From: Dermabacteraceae bacterium TAE3-ERU5
GTDB taxonomy: Bacteria; Actinomycetota; Actinomycetes; Actinomycetales; Dermabacteraceae
Length of the DNA: 64,000 nt
NCBI GenBank assembly: GCA_019218375.1
Contig: JAHUUK010000002.1
Location: 124,001 to 188,000, forward strand
Direction: 5' to 3'
Shown here: one piece after another, positions 43,990 through 52,094 of the stretch
How positions within the stretch are numbered: position 1 is the stretch's first letter
How the letters are laid out: every line of letters begins with the position of its first letter
Notes under the pieces: model-generated
Told to the model about the DNA's origin: nothing
Seen by the model: the letters and a program-made list of their open reading frames with translations, nothing else
Database searches by the model: none
Translations under genes and position numbers: made by a program

Positions 43990-44997
43990 TTACTTGAGGA
44001 AAGAGATCAGACTCTCTCGTGTGATCAGTCCGTCCGGCGCGGCGGCGGAGTCGGAGGCGGTCAGCAAAACCCCCGTCGGGCCATCTAGCACCGTATCTAT
44101 CAGATCTTCCCCGGTTAGCTGCGCCGATATCACGCGATAGTTTCCGCGCACGCTGGCCACCTGGCTGAGTCGGCACGCATCGCGCTCCTCTGCCGGAACG
44201 GCGGCCGCGGCGGCGGGCACGACCTCGCCTATCCTGCCCTGCGGCAGCAAAACCACCACGGGAAGCGGGCTGGCTAACGCCCGGCTGAGCGGGGCCTCCC
44301 CTGGCAGGGCGCACACCGGCGTGGCCAGGCTCCCGGCGGTGACGCCGTGCTGCCTTTCCTGCCTGCGTAGCGACGAGAGCGCATCGCGGGCCCCGCTGAA
44401 GATCACCCACGCGATCATCAGCATCCACAGAGCAGAAAACCCTGAACCTCCCCCGAGCCCGCGTAGCACCTCGCGCAGCACAATCGCGCCCGCTAGCAAA
44501 AGCCCCAGGTAGGCCACAAGGCGGGTGGCTAGGGAGTCACTGACACGCAGGAAACGCAAGAGGGCCCGCAGCGCGTAGCCGCCGTCTAAGGGGAGCGCGG
44601 GCAGCAGGTTGAATATCCCCAGCCCCAGGTTCACGAATCCGAGCAGGGAGAAGAACCCTCCCCCGAGGCTCATGCAGGCCCAGCCGATAAGCAGGTTGCT
44701 CGCTGGCCCGGACAGGGAAATGGCGATGTCGAGCCACGGTTTATCCCGGTTGCCCAGCAGCGCGGTGTGGCCGCCCCAAAGGTTAAGTTCAATCTCCCGC
44801 ACCCGCAGTCCGCCCGCCCTGGCCACGCCCGCGTGGCACAGCTCGTGCACCAGCACGGAGGCCAGCACTCCGCCGCCGAATGCCACGTCCAGCAGCAGCG
44901 CCTGAGGTAGGGGCAGGTGGGCGTTGAACGGGTGCATCAGCACAGCCACGATCACGACCAGCAGCAGGGTTGAGGGGCGAAGCCTAATTTTTGGCAT
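43990..44997 (-). CDS. Site-2 protease (M50 family) with C-terminal CBS-like domain
   Basis: The 335-residue membrane metalloprotease has HELCH in transmembrane segment two (near 55) as the zinc site and a second metal ligand in LLPALPLDGGYALR (near 138). About six helices end near 215, and a CBS-like pair of sequences (about 230-335) forms a cytoplasmic sensor. Such proteases cut membrane-bound anti-sigma factors or other substrates within the membrane. The frame runs 135 bases upstream, but the sequence before MPKIRLRPS is not protein-like. It lies 22 bp before trmI and probably heads the operon. Confidence 0.88.
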   Translation of the reverse strand: MPKIRLRPSTLLLVVIVAVLMHPFNAHLPLPQALLLDVAFGGGVLASVLVHELCHAGVARAGGLRVREIELNLWGGHTALLGNRDKPWLDIAISLSGPASNLLIGWACMSLGGGFFSLLGFVNLGLGIFNLLPALPLDGGYALRALLRFLRVSDSLATRLVAYLGLLLAGAIVLREVLRGLGGGSGFSALWMLMIAWVIFSGARDALSSLRRQERQHGVTAGSLATPVCALPGEAPLSRALASPLPVVVLLPQGRIGEVVPAAAAAVPAEERDACRLSQVASVRGNYRVISAQLTGEDLIDTVLDGPTGVLLTASDSAAAPDGLITRESLISFLK

Positions 44998-45101
44998 GCG
45001 GGGAGTTTCCCTACGGTAGATGGGTGTCGCACTAAGTTTACGGCTTTTGCCGAAACCGCTCGGTAACGCACAATAGGGGTGATGGTGCAAGCCGAAGGGG
45101 C

Positions 45102-45908
45102 ATGATGACGCAGATAACCGCTTTCGCGGCATTTACCGGCTGGAACGACGCCTCGGAGTCAGCCTCCGGCGCGCTGCGCGCCATTCGCGAGCAGTTTTCC
45201 TGGCAAGAAGTAGCCCGCATACACGCAGATAACTATGTTGATCTGCAGATTTCCCGCCCCCAAATTTTTACCGACGCTGCGGGAAAGCGTCAGGTCACCT
45301 GGCCGGATACGGTCATTTACCGGGTCGATCCGGGAAACGCGGGGCAGCCTTTCTACACGCTGGAAGGTCCGGAGCCGTCCCTGCGTTGGCGCAAGTACTG
45401 CCGCAAGCTCTGCAATCTTTTAAGCAAGCAGGGCGTGACCCGTTTGGTCACGTTCGGTTCCCTGCTGGCGGACTGCCCGCACAGCAGGCCGCTGCCGGTA
45501 AATCGCAGCAGTGAAACCGCCGCTCACATCGCGCGCCCCAACAGTTACCAGGGGCCGATCGGGGTGCCGACGATCCTGCTGCGCCTCGCGGCGGAACGCG
45601 ATTACGAAGCGGTCAGCCTTTGGGCGCGGGTGCCCCACTATCTTTCCCAGGAGCAGTGCCCGCCCGCGGCCCTCGCGCTCGCGGAGCAGGCACAGTCGTT
45701 TCTGAGTGTGCCCCTGGACCTGGAACCGCTGCGTTTGAGCACCGCGCAGTGGCGAGAAAAGATTGCCAGCGAAATGGCGCAGAACGAATCCCTGGCGGCG
45801 TATGTTTCCCAGCTGGAAGAGGACTACGACGCGAACCATCCCCTGCAGCAGGCATCGGGGGCCGAGATCGTGCGTGAGGTAGAGCGGTTCCTGCGCGAGC
45901 AAAGCTAA
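45102..45908 (+). CDS. PAC2 family protein (proteasome assembly chaperone-like)
   Basis: The 268-residue protein has the PAC2 signature: AAFTGWNDASESASGALRAI near the N-terminus, split by the glycine turn, and RLVTFGSLLADCPHSRPLPV (near 112-132), followed by a helical C-terminus. PAC2 proteins resemble eukaryotic proteasome-assembly chaperones; the bacterial proteins have no proven role. Two adjacent ATG codons (45102 and 45105) follow GAAGGGG; the second has better spacing. It is divergent from the M50 protease operon and ends at a bidirectional terminator. Confidence 0.85.
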   Translation: MMTQITAFAAFTGWNDASESASGALRAIREQFSWQEVARIHADNYVDLQISRPQIFTDAAGKRQVTWPDTVIYRVDPGNAGQPFYTLEGPEPSLRWRKYCRKLCNLLSKQGVTRLVTFGSLLADCPHSRPLPVNRSSETAAHIARPNSYQGPIGVPTILLRLAAERDYEAVSLWARVPHYLSQEQCPPAALALAEQAQSFLSVPLDLEPLRLSTAQWREKIASEMAQNESLAAYVSQLEEDYDANHPLQQASGAEIVREVERFLREQS

Positions 45909-45912
45909 CGAA

Positions 45913-45958
45913 GCAAATAAAACGGGGCGCACGCTTTCGCGTGCGCCCGTTTTATTGC
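45913..45958. terminator. Bidirectional terminator between PAC2 gene and mshC
   Basis: An inverted repeat of about 20 bp with one bulged base, centre GCGCACGC-TTTC-GCGTGCGC, flanked by AATAAAAC and GTTTTATT. It provides a U-tract on both strands and can end both convergent units. Confidence 0.92.
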
Positions 45959-45980
45959 GTCGGCCAAACGCACCTACCGC

Positions 45981-47237
45981 TCAGGCGAGCCGCAGGCCGA
46001 ACAGGCTATCGCAGAGTCGGGCCACATCCCCAGGAGCGCTAACGGGGGCCTCAGCGGCTTCATCCTTGGGGGCGTGCTTTTGCGCCCAGGCATCGAGCAA
46101 GCGCAGAGCCTGCGGCGTGTCCAGATCGTCGCGTAGGGCGCGGCGCACGGCCAGGCAGGTTTCCGGATCGTCGGCGGCCGCGGCGCGGCGATAGTTATTT
46201 AGCCGTTCGCGGGCCGAAACCAGCATCTCATCGCGCCATTCCCAGTCCCGTCGGTAGTGCTGGGAAAGCAGCACCAGGCGGATCGCACGCGGGTCTTCAC
46301 CCCCGGCAACGAGTTTGGAAACAAACACCAGATTGCCGAGTGACTTGCTCATTTTTTCGCCGTCCAGCGCAACCATGCCGACATGGCTGTAGACACCGGC
46401 GAATCCGGTTTTGCCCAGGGCCTTTGCGTGGCTGTGGCACATGTCGTGGTGCGGGAAGGCGAGGTCGCTACCGCCGATCTGAACATCGAACGGCAGCTCC
46501 AGCGAGCTTCCCGCGATGCGCACGCAGCCGATGTGCCAGCCGGGACGACCCGCACCGATTTCATCCGCGTCCCAGCTAGGCTCGCCCTCGCGGGCCACCC
46601 GCCACAGCAGCGGATCGAACTGGCCACGCTTACCGGGGCGCTGCGGGTCTCCCCCGCGCTCCCCAAATACGGCCAGCATTTCCTCGCGAGACATTCCGCA
46701 GACCGCACCCAGATCGCCGCCCGCAGCCAGGTCTAAGTACCAGTCCTCGTCTCCTGCGTGCAGCGCGTCCTCGGTGGGTACGCGGTAGGCGTATCCGGCC
46801 TTGGCCAGTTCCCGCACGATCTCTACGATGCCGGCGATTTCTTCCGACACCAGGCGGTAACTTTCCGGCGCGATGATGCGCAGGTGCTCCATGTCGGAAG
46901 CGAAAAGCTCGCTTTGTTCGCGCGCCAGTTCCCGCCAATCAACGCCGGTGTTTGCCGCGCGTTCGAGCAGCGGATCGTCCACGTCGGTCACGTTCTGCGC
47001 CGCTTGCACCCGCAGGCCGGAATCCTGCAGCACACGCCTTACCAGGTCAGCGGTGTGATAGGTGGCGGCATGCCCCAGGTGGGTCGAATCGTAGGGCGTA
47101 ATGCCACAGGTATAGATACGTGCCAGGCCGTCAGTTCCGACGATTTCCCGCTTACTCTGGCTACACGTATCGAACAGCCGCAGCGGTTCACGCAGCACGT
47201 TTTCAATAACTACCTCGGGCGATGACCAGGAACGCAC
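45981..47237 (-). CDS. mshC: Cysteine:GlcN-Ins ligase MshC (mycothiol synthesis)
   Basis: The 418-residue enzyme joins cysteine to glucosaminyl-inositol with ATP in mycothiol synthesis. The start RSWSSPEVV, CGITPYDSTHLGHAATYH (zinc cysteine and HIGH-like motif, near 44-61), FPHHDMCHSHA (near 268) and KMSKSLGN (near 294) distinguish MshC from the related CysRS. Its start overlaps the uppP stop by one base. Mycothiol is the main low-molecular-weight thiol in actinobacteria; the other msh genes are not in the window. Confidence 0.93.
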   Translation of the reverse strand: MRSWSSPEVVIENVLREPLRLFDTCSQSKREIVGTDGLARIYTCGITPYDSTHLGHAATYHTADLVRRVLQDSGLRVQAAQNVTDVDDPLLERAANTGVDWRELAREQSELFASDMEHLRIIAPESYRLVSEEIAGIVEIVRELAKAGYAYRVPTEDALHAGDEDWYLDLAAGGDLGAVCGMSREEMLAVFGERGGDPQRPGKRGQFDPLLWRVAREGEPSWDADEIGAGRPGWHIGCVRIAGSSLELPFDVQIGGSDLAFPHHDMCHSHAKALGKTGFAGVYSHVGMVALDGEKMSKSLGNLVFVSKLVAGGEDPRAIRLVLLSQHYRRDWEWRDEMLVSARERLNNYRRAAAADDPETCLAVRRALRDDLDTPQALRLLDAWAQKHAPKDEAAEAPVSAPGDVARLCDSLFGLRLA

Positions 47238-48115
47238 TATTTAGCTCCTCCTGCGAGGGGGTCGAGCACGCCGGTGACCAACAGGAGCAGCAGGAGCAGG
47301 CCTGCCGCGATGCGGTAGATCACGAACGGCATGTAGGAATTGTGGGAGATCAGTTTCATGAACCAGACGATGACCGCATACCCGACCACGAACGAGATCA
47401 GGGTGGCTACCAGGATTGCGAACAGCGAGGGATGCCCGGCGGCAATTGCCGCCTGCTGCCCTTCGCAGGTCAGCAACTGCGGAATTTCCTTAGCGGCCTT
47501 GTATAGACCGGAAGCAAACACGGCGGGAACCGCGAGCAGGAAGGCGTAACGCGCCGCCGCTTCACGGGTGTAGCCCATCAGCAGGCCGGCGGTGATGGTG
47601 CCGCCCGAACGAGAAACGCCGGGGATCAGGGCAAGCGCCTGCGCGAAACCGTAGATGATGCCGTGTTTCCAGGTCAGTTCGTCCAGGGTGCGTTCCTGTT
47701 TGCCGACCCTGTCCGCAACCGCCAAAAAGATGCCGAAAACAATCAGCATGGTGGCGGTGATGTAGAGGTTACGCAGGCTGTGATCGATCTGCTTTTCGAA
47801 AGCAAGCCCGAGCACGCCGATCGGAATGGAGCCGACTATCACCAACCAACCCATGCGGGCGTCGGGATCGGAATGCGGAATCTTCCCGCGCAGCGCCTGG
47901 AACCAGTGGCTAATGATGCGCAGAATATCGCGCCCAAAGTAGAGCAGCACCGCGGTTTCAGTACCGAGCTGAATAATCGCGGTAAACGCAGCCCCCGGTT
48001 CACGCCCGGGCATGAGCAGTTCACCAACGACTCGCAGGTGAGCGCTGGAAGAAACGGGAAGGAACTCCGTTAAGGCCTGAACCAGGCCGAGGATGATGGC
48101 GTCAAAGATGGACAA
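47237..48115 (-). CDS. uppP: Undecaprenyl-diphosphatase (BacA/UppP type)
   Basis: The 292-residue membrane enzyme recycles undecaprenyl diphosphate to the monophosphate carrier for cell-wall synthesis. [18 protein letters not shown] (near 17-34) and [17 protein letters not shown] (near 174-190) are the two catalytic motifs, and about eight helices are present. The start is TTG at 48115 with AGGAG six bases upstream. The mshC gene follows with a one-base overlap. High dose confers bacitracin tolerance in some bacteria. Confidence 0.93.
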   Translation of the reverse strand: MSIFDAIILGLVQALTEFLPVSSSAHLRVVGELLMPGREPGAAFTAIIQLGTETAVLLYFGRDILRIISHWFQALRGKIPHSDPDARMGWLVIVGSIPIGVLGLAFEKQIDHSLRNLYITATMLIVFGIFLAVADRVGKQERTLDELTWKHGIIYGFAQALALIPGVSRSGGTITAGLLMGYTREAAARYAFLLAVPAVFASGLYKAAKEIPQLLTCEGQQAAIAAGHPSLFAILVATLISFVVGYAVIVWFMKLISHNSYMPFVIYRIAAGLLLLLLLVTGVLDPLAGGAK

Positions 48116-48179
48116 GTGCAGCTCCTGGTAGCAAAAACTGTGGCTTTCTTACAGTACGGCCAGGAGGGCTATGCCGGGG

Positions 48180-48503
48180 TTAACGCTCGGTATCGTCCTC
48201 GTCACCCTGTACGTGCTCGGCGTCGTCATCGAGTTCTTCGATGTCGTCGAGCTCGTCGTATTCCTCGTCGTCTTCGTCGTAGAAATCTTCGTCATCGTCC
48301 GCGGGGGTGAAAAGCACCAGCGGCGTGGCCTCATCGAACTCGTCAAAGAGCGAGTCATCGTAGGCCTCGAAGGCATCACTGAGGTGTTCTACCGCTGCTT
48401 CAACCGCAGCGTCGTCCTCGCCTCGCTTGGAGGCGCAGGCCTCGTAGTGCCGTTCGAGTGCGGCGATCAGGGTATTGAGTGCGGCGCGCGTTGCATTGCT
48501 CAT
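48180..48503 (-). CDS. Small acidic protein of unknown function
   Basis: The 107-residue protein has a helical N-terminal half (about 1-62, with ALNTLIAALERHYEAC) and an extremely acidic C-terminal half (about 68-107) made almost only of Asp, Glu and Tyr. Such tails imitate nucleic acid or bind basic proteins and metals. It lies 64 bp before uppP. No ribosome-binding site is seen, but TAAGTT lies six bases before the ATG, which suggests a leaderless message. No family was recognised with confidence. Confidence 0.75.
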   Translation of the reverse strand: MSNATRAALNTLIAALERHYEACASKRGEDDAAVEAAVEHLSDAFEAYDDSLFDEFDEATPLVLFTPADDDEDFYDEDDEEYDELDDIEELDDDAEHVQGDEDDTER

Positions 48504-48515
48504 GGAATCAACTTA
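48503..48515 (-). promoter_or_regulatory. Putative leaderless -10 element of the acidic-protein gene
   Basis: On the minus strand TAAGTT (48515-48510) is followed by GATTCC and the ATG at 48503, so transcription would start on the start codon. Confidence 0.45.
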
Positions 48516-48582
48516 CCCGATAAAAGGCCCCAGGGGGCACCCTTCGCGCACTTAACGAATCATTACTCATAGCCGTTTTCTT

Positions 48583-49074
48583 TTAGCCGACCAGCGCACC
48601 CTGCAAGTGGGACGCCAACACCGCCCCCATGGGTGGGGCGGAAAGCAGGGCGGGCCCCAAGGGGATGCGCGAGTTTCCGCGCAGGAGAGACAACAGCGCC
48701 CAGCATCCCGCCACGGCAAGCAACCAAAGAAAACCCGCCAGAGCGGAGAAGGGGCCGCCTAGCAGCCCGAGCGCCACCACCGCGGGCAACGCCTTCGCAT
48801 CGCCCATGCCCAGCAGCGACGGGAAGAAGAGACTTAGCGTTACCGCCCCGATTCCAACAATCAGAGCGGCCGCCGCCGAGAAGAGGATTAGTGTTCCCGC
48901 CGCGGGGACGGCAAACCAGGAAACCGCGAGGCAGAGGAAAACCCACAGGTTCAGCGCCAGCACCTGCCTGTTAGGGAGACGGTGCTCGCGCACATCCACA
49001 ATCGCCAACCAGAGAGCGAGGGGCAGATAGCCCGCATAGATAAGCAAAGAGAGTAAAAACGGTAGGGTAGACAT
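48583..49074 (-). CDS. A24-family prepilin peptidase, short form
   Basis: The 163-residue membrane protein keeps only the catalytic domain of type IV prepilin peptidases. The two aspartates are in IVDVREHRLPN (near 24) and LLGMGDAKALP (near 85), within about six helices. It lacks the N-terminal methyltransferase half, like TadV/short actinobacterial peptidases. No pilin, tad or secretion genes lie nearby, so substrates are encoded elsewhere. The frame continues 30 bases upstream of the chosen ATG at 49074. Confidence 0.82.
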   Translation of the reverse strand: MSTLPFLLSLLIYAGYLPLALWLAIVDVREHRLPNRQVLALNLWVFLCLAVSWFAVPAAGTLILFSAAAALIVGIGAVTLSLFFPSLLGMGDAKALPAVVALGLLGGPFSALAGFLWLLAVAGCWALLSLLRGNSRIPLGPALLSAPPMGAVLASHLQGALVG

Positions 49075-49131
49075 GGCTAGAGCAAAACAGTTTCCCGCCA
49101 CCACCGCAGGGCGCTGTGCATATCCGTGCGC

Positions 49132-49596
49132 TTAGCGGCCACCGGCGTAACCGTGCTGACGCCAAGCCTCATAGAGCGCAATGGATGCCGAATTAGCCAG
49201 GTTGAGCGAGCGGCGCCCCGGAATCATCGGGATCTTTACCTGTTCAGTGATGCGTTCATGCGCCAAGGCCTCCGGCGGCAGGCCCGTCGGCTCCGGCCCG
49301 AACAGCAGGATGTCCCCCTCCTGATAGGAAATATCAGAGAAGCAGCGAGTGGCCTGCGTGGTAAATGCAAAGACACGCTGTTCGGGCAGGGCAGCGAGCG
49401 CCTGCGTGAAGTTCTTGTGCACGGTGACCACGGCCAGGTCGTGGTAGTCCAGGCCCGCCCTGCGCAGCTTCGCGTCCTCAAAATCGAAACAGAGAGGCTC
49501 CACCAGGTGCAGGTTGGCCCCGGTAACCGCCGATAAGCGGATAGCGTTTCCCGTGTTTCCCGCGATACGCGGCTCGTAGAACATGACATTGAACAT
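49132..49596 (-). CDS. trmL: tRNA (cytidine/uridine-34-2'-O)-methyltransferase TrmL
   Basis: The 154-residue minimal SPOUT enzyme methylates the ribose at the tRNA wobble position. EPRIAGNTGNAIRLSAVTG (motif 1, near 8-26), LLFGPEPTGLPPE (motif 2, near 97) and IPMIPGRRSLNLANSASIAL (motif 3, near 121-140) form the deep-trefoil knot. Length is typical. Substrates elsewhere are tRNA-Leu isoacceptors; a tRNA-Leu gene lies about 0.5 kb away, possibly by chance. Confidence 0.93.
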   Translation of the reverse strand: MFNVMFYEPRIAGNTGNAIRLSAVTGANLHLVEPLCFDFEDAKLRRAGLDYHDLAVVTVHKNFTQALAALPEQRVFAFTTQATRCFSDISYQEGDILLFGPEPTGLPPEALAHERITEQVKIPMIPGRRSLNLANSASIALYEAWRQHGYAGGR

Positions 49597-49699
49597 GCCT
49601 CTAAGTCTCCCACGAAGCGTACGATTAGCGATTCCTCAGTAGGCGAGAGTTAGAATGGTGACGCAGGCAACGACGCCCGCAGATTGGAAGGTTTCAGAC

Positions 49700-50080
49700 A
49701 TGACAGCGCATTTCCCCGAGGCGGCCGCTGCGGCCGACTGGCTGCGTCAGGTCACCCGGTTAGCGTGCGCCGCGCGCAGCGAAAGTATTGGCGGAGCAGC
49801 CTCCCCCGCCGCAGAAGAACTATTTTCTTTGCTGCGTGACACCGGTATGGATATGCACCAGCGCGTCCTCGCCTGCCAGGACCTCGATCTACTTTCCCTC
49901 GCGCTGGCGTCGCTAAGCGATCTCGCTTCCCCGAACGAACAGTGCGCACAGTTGCTCGCCCTGCTGCGCGCACACATTGGCTCTCTGCGCAATCGGGAGC
50001 GCGAATACCCGGTGCAACTGTTCACCCTCGACTGCGTGATTCAACCTACAAAAAGCCCGATTGGCTTTTCCCGGATGTGA
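49700..50080 (+). CDS. Hypothetical helical protein
   Basis: The 126-residue protein is predicted mostly alpha-helical (AAAAADWLRQVTRLACAARS, split at the Trp, and DLDLLSLALASLSDLASPNEQ) with no signal peptide or known domain. The ATG at 49700 follows GGAAGG with eight-base spacing; the ATG at 49655 in the same frame overlaps a good -10 box (TAGAAT, 49651-49656) and is less likely. The gene is alone between trmL (divergent) and tRNA-Leu. Coding potential is moderate. Confidence 0.55.
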   Translation: MTAHFPEAAAAADWLRQVTRLACAARSESIGGAASPAAEELFSLLRDTGMDMHQRVLACQDLDLLSLALASLSDLASPNEQCAQLLALLRAHIGSLRNREREYPVQLFTLDCVIQPTKSPIGFSRM

Positions 50081-50135
50081 AAAAACCTCTGCGCCCTGCT
50101 AAAGTTATATCTGTTGCCGCTGAGGCAAACACCCT

Positions 50136-50221
50136 GTCCGGGTGGCGGAATAGGTAGACGCGCTAGCTTGAGGTGCTAGTGCCCGCTTAAGGGCGTGGGG
50201 GTTCAAGTCCCCCCTCGGACA
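50136..50221 (+). tRNA. tRNA-Leu (anticodon GAG)
   Basis: An 86-base class II tRNA. The acceptor arms GTCCGGG and CTCGGAC pair with one G-T, the D-arm contains TGGCGGAATAGGTAGACGC, the anticodon loop is CTTGAGG with GAG, a long variable arm (TGCCCGCTTAAGGGCGT) marks a leucine tRNA, and the T-arm has GGTTCAAGTCC. The 3' CCA is not encoded. It reads CUC and CUU codons. Confidence 0.96.
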
Positions 50222-50227
50222 CAGATT

Positions 50228-50255
50228 AGACCCACACTTCGGTGTGGGTCTTTTT
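50228..50255 (+). terminator. Terminator of tRNA-Leu
   Basis: AGACCCACAC and GTGTGGGTCT form a 10-bp stem with a TTCG loop, followed by TTTTT. It starts seven bases after the tRNA. Confidence 0.93.
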
Positions 50256-50285
50256 GTTGCCCCAAAACGCCGGAGTTTACGGAGT

Positions 50286-50304
50286 TTAGGTGAGGCAAAC
50301 CTTG
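50286..50304 (+). promoter_or_regulatory. DtxR/IdeR iron box
   Basis: TTAGGTGAGGCAAACCTTG matches the consensus TTAGGTTAGGCTAACCTAA at 15 of 19 positions, and the inverted halves AGGTGAG and CAAACCT are kept. It lies about 87 bp before the siderophore-interacting protein gene. Iron-loaded DtxR/IdeR would repress that gene when iron is plentiful. Confidence 0.8.
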
Positions 50305-50390
50305 TAACAAGGTGGCGACGTAACTAGCCTGGGGAAAGAGACGGCCAGGCAAAAGCTGCGCCGCAAATTGCCAGACAGAGAGGAACCGGG

Positions 50391-51083
50391 GTGGCCACAG
50401 AACTAAAGCGCGGCTTTCAGGGGGCCGTACTAAAGGTTTTTCGCGCTAGTGACACCGTAGCGACGGTACTGGGCAGCGAAACCCTAGGAAGCTACGTGCG
50501 GGTCCGCCTACACAGCGACGATCTTTTTACGCTCTGCCCGTACCACCCAACGATGTGGCTGCGCCTCTGGTTCCCGCTTAACGGGAAGGGGCATCAGCGC
50601 GCCTATACGGTGATAGAGGCCGACCCGGAAAAGGGCGATTTCTCCCTCGATTTCTACCGCCACGAGGGAACGGCGGCGAACTGGGCGGAAAATGCGCAAG
50701 CCGGCGATCAGCTGGAAGTCACCATCATGGGCACAAAAGATCCCCTTCCCGAACACTCCCCCGCCAGGTTGCGCCTGATCGGCGATCACGCTTCCCTGCC
50801 CGCGCTACGCGAACTACGCCGGGCGCATCCGCAGGCCACGGCGCAGATAGCGCTTTTCCCGCCCGCCGAAGCAGAATTGCCGGGTCTGGAAGAGTTCGCT
50901 AAAGACGAGCTACACCTGTTTGAACATAACCAGCTAGCCGAAAAACTCACCGATTTTGTGACACCGACGGACGCCTCCACCTTCACGTGGGTTTCCCTGG
51001 ACACCAGCCACACCCGGCAGGCTAAGAAGGCACTGCGCGGGCAGGAGCATTTCGCCCTGGGGTATTGGTTAGCGAGGCGCTAG
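50391..51083 (+). CDS. Siderophore-interacting protein (ferric-siderophore reductase)
   Basis: The 230-residue protein has the FAD-binding and SIP domains of the ViuB family, which reduces ferric siderophores in the cytoplasm to release iron. The FAD-binding arginine-tyrosine motif RAYTVIEADPEKGDFSLDFYRHEG (near 66-90, in parts) and RLRLIGDHASLPALRELR (near 126) are visible. It is shorter than many family members and ends in KALRGQEHFALGYW. The GTG start follows GAGAGG. The iron box upstream supports iron-dependent control. No siderophore uptake genes lie beside it. Confidence 0.88.
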   Translation: MATELKRGFQGAVLKVFRASDTVATVLGSETLGSYVRVRLHSDDLFTLCPYHPTMWLRLWFPLNGKGHQRAYTVIEADPEKGDFSLDFYRHEGTAANWAENAQAGDQLEVTIMGTKDPLPEHSPARLRLIGDHASLPALRELRRAHPQATAQIALFPPAEAELPGLEEFAKDELHLFEHNQLAEKLTDFVTPTDASTFTWVSLDTSHTRQAKKALRGQEHFALGYWLARR

Positions 51084-51107
51084 TCCCCCATGCTGCAGGG
51101 AACGCAA

Positions 51108-51138
51108 AGCGGGGGCCGCCTTACAGGCGACCCCCGCT
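51108..51138. terminator. Hairpin between convergent genes, probable terminator
   Basis: AGCGGGGGCCGCC and GGCGACCCCCGCT pair over 13 positions with one mismatch around TTACA. On the minus strand it is followed only by TTTG, and on the plus strand by no U-tract, so termination may be partial. Confidence 0.6.
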
Positions 51139-51167
51139 CGCTATGAAGCTAATCCAAACGGATTGAA

Positions 51168-51890
51168 TCAGACGCAGCTTGCCTTGTCGTAGAAGCTGAT
51201 CGCGGAAACCGTAATAACCTGGTTCCCACCAAAACGGCGCTTATTGCTATAAACGAGAGTGAAGGTCTCAATGCCTTGCTTCGCATTCTTTGCGGTTATC
51301 TCCACGTCACCGTCGGTGTCAACGCCATCCTTGAGCGGACGCTCGTCTCCGCCCCATTCTTTACCGGGTGCTGTCAGTTCAACACCGCCAGTGCTAAGGT
51401 TCTTGACCTTTAGGAACCCAGAATTAACCGGGGTAGCTTTAACCGGCCCCTCGATCTTCACCGAATCAATGTAGTTACGGTCTTCTCCACTATCGGAGTC
51501 AATATCCTGAACCATAAACTTCATACCATAAAGCGGAGCTGAAGCAGTGAAAACAACTTCTTGGTACTGGTTAAAGTTAGCTTTCTGCCCAATACCCAGA
51601 CCGCCGTTTCCTCGCCTGGTCAAGTTACCGTAGGCGCGATCCCCTCGGTTGATATTTGCAGTATGCTTCACAACTTCTACGGTGATAGTGGTACCAGTCA
51701 CCGGATCCTTAAACACGGCACTCTCCCCCTTAGCGCCACCATCGGTTACAAGCTTCGCAGTACGAAGCTCGCAGGTGGAGGACGCAAGGGCGGGCGCAGC
51801 AGAGGCCATAACCATCGCGGGGGCGGCCCAGAGTGCGCCGCGGGCGACGCTCCTCCTGCTAACGGTCTTGCTGCTCGAAGAATTTTCCAT
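51168..51890 (-). CDS. Tat-type secreted protein of unknown function
   Basis: The 240-residue protein starts with a 38-residue signal: SRRSVARG twin-arginine motif, a hydrophobic stretch and APALAS cleavage region. The mature part (about 38-240) looks all-beta, with many Thr, Val and Gly residues, and has only two cysteines, one just after the predicted cleavage site and one second from the C-terminus, which may join the ends. No LPXTG, cell-wall anchor or known domain is seen. Many actinomycetes secrete similar proteins of unknown role. AGGGAG precedes the ATG. Codon use is less GC-rich than around it, hinting at recent acquisition or fast evolution. Confidence 0.7.
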   Translation of the reverse strand: MENSSSSKTVSRRSVARGALWAAPAMVMASAAPALASSTCELRTAKLVTDGGAKGESAVFKDPVTGTTITVEVVKHTANINRGDRAYGNLTRRGNGGLGIGQKANFNQYQEVVFTASAPLYGMKFMVQDIDSDSGEDRNYIDSVKIEGPVKATPVNSGFLKVKNLSTGGVELTAPGKEWGGDERPLKDGVDTDGDVEITAKNAKQGIETFTLVYSNKRRFGGNQVITVSAISFYDKASCV

Positions 51891-52094
51891 CGGCTTAATT
51901 TGCTCCCTTAATAAAGTTCAGGTTAGCCCTAAATGGACACTTATACCTATGTGCTAAATATACAGATAACTTGCAGGTAAGTTCCATATTGCAAACAGGA
52001 GTATGTCATTCTGCACACAAATCACACCCAGAAACCCCGCCTCGTTCCCGCTAGCGAAACGCGCGAAACAGAATCGGGGAAAGTTACTTTTTTG

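Noticed and set aside
49655-49699. Upstream ATG for the hypothetical gene ending at 50080
   Set aside because: It overlaps a TAGAAT -10 box and lacks a good ribosome-binding site, while the ATG at 49700 has GGAAGG at proper spacing.
51918-51936. Possible second DtxR/IdeR box before the Tat-secreted protein gene (minus strand)
   Set aside because: GGCTAACCT matches one half-site exactly, but only 12 of 19 positions agree with the consensus and the other half is absent.
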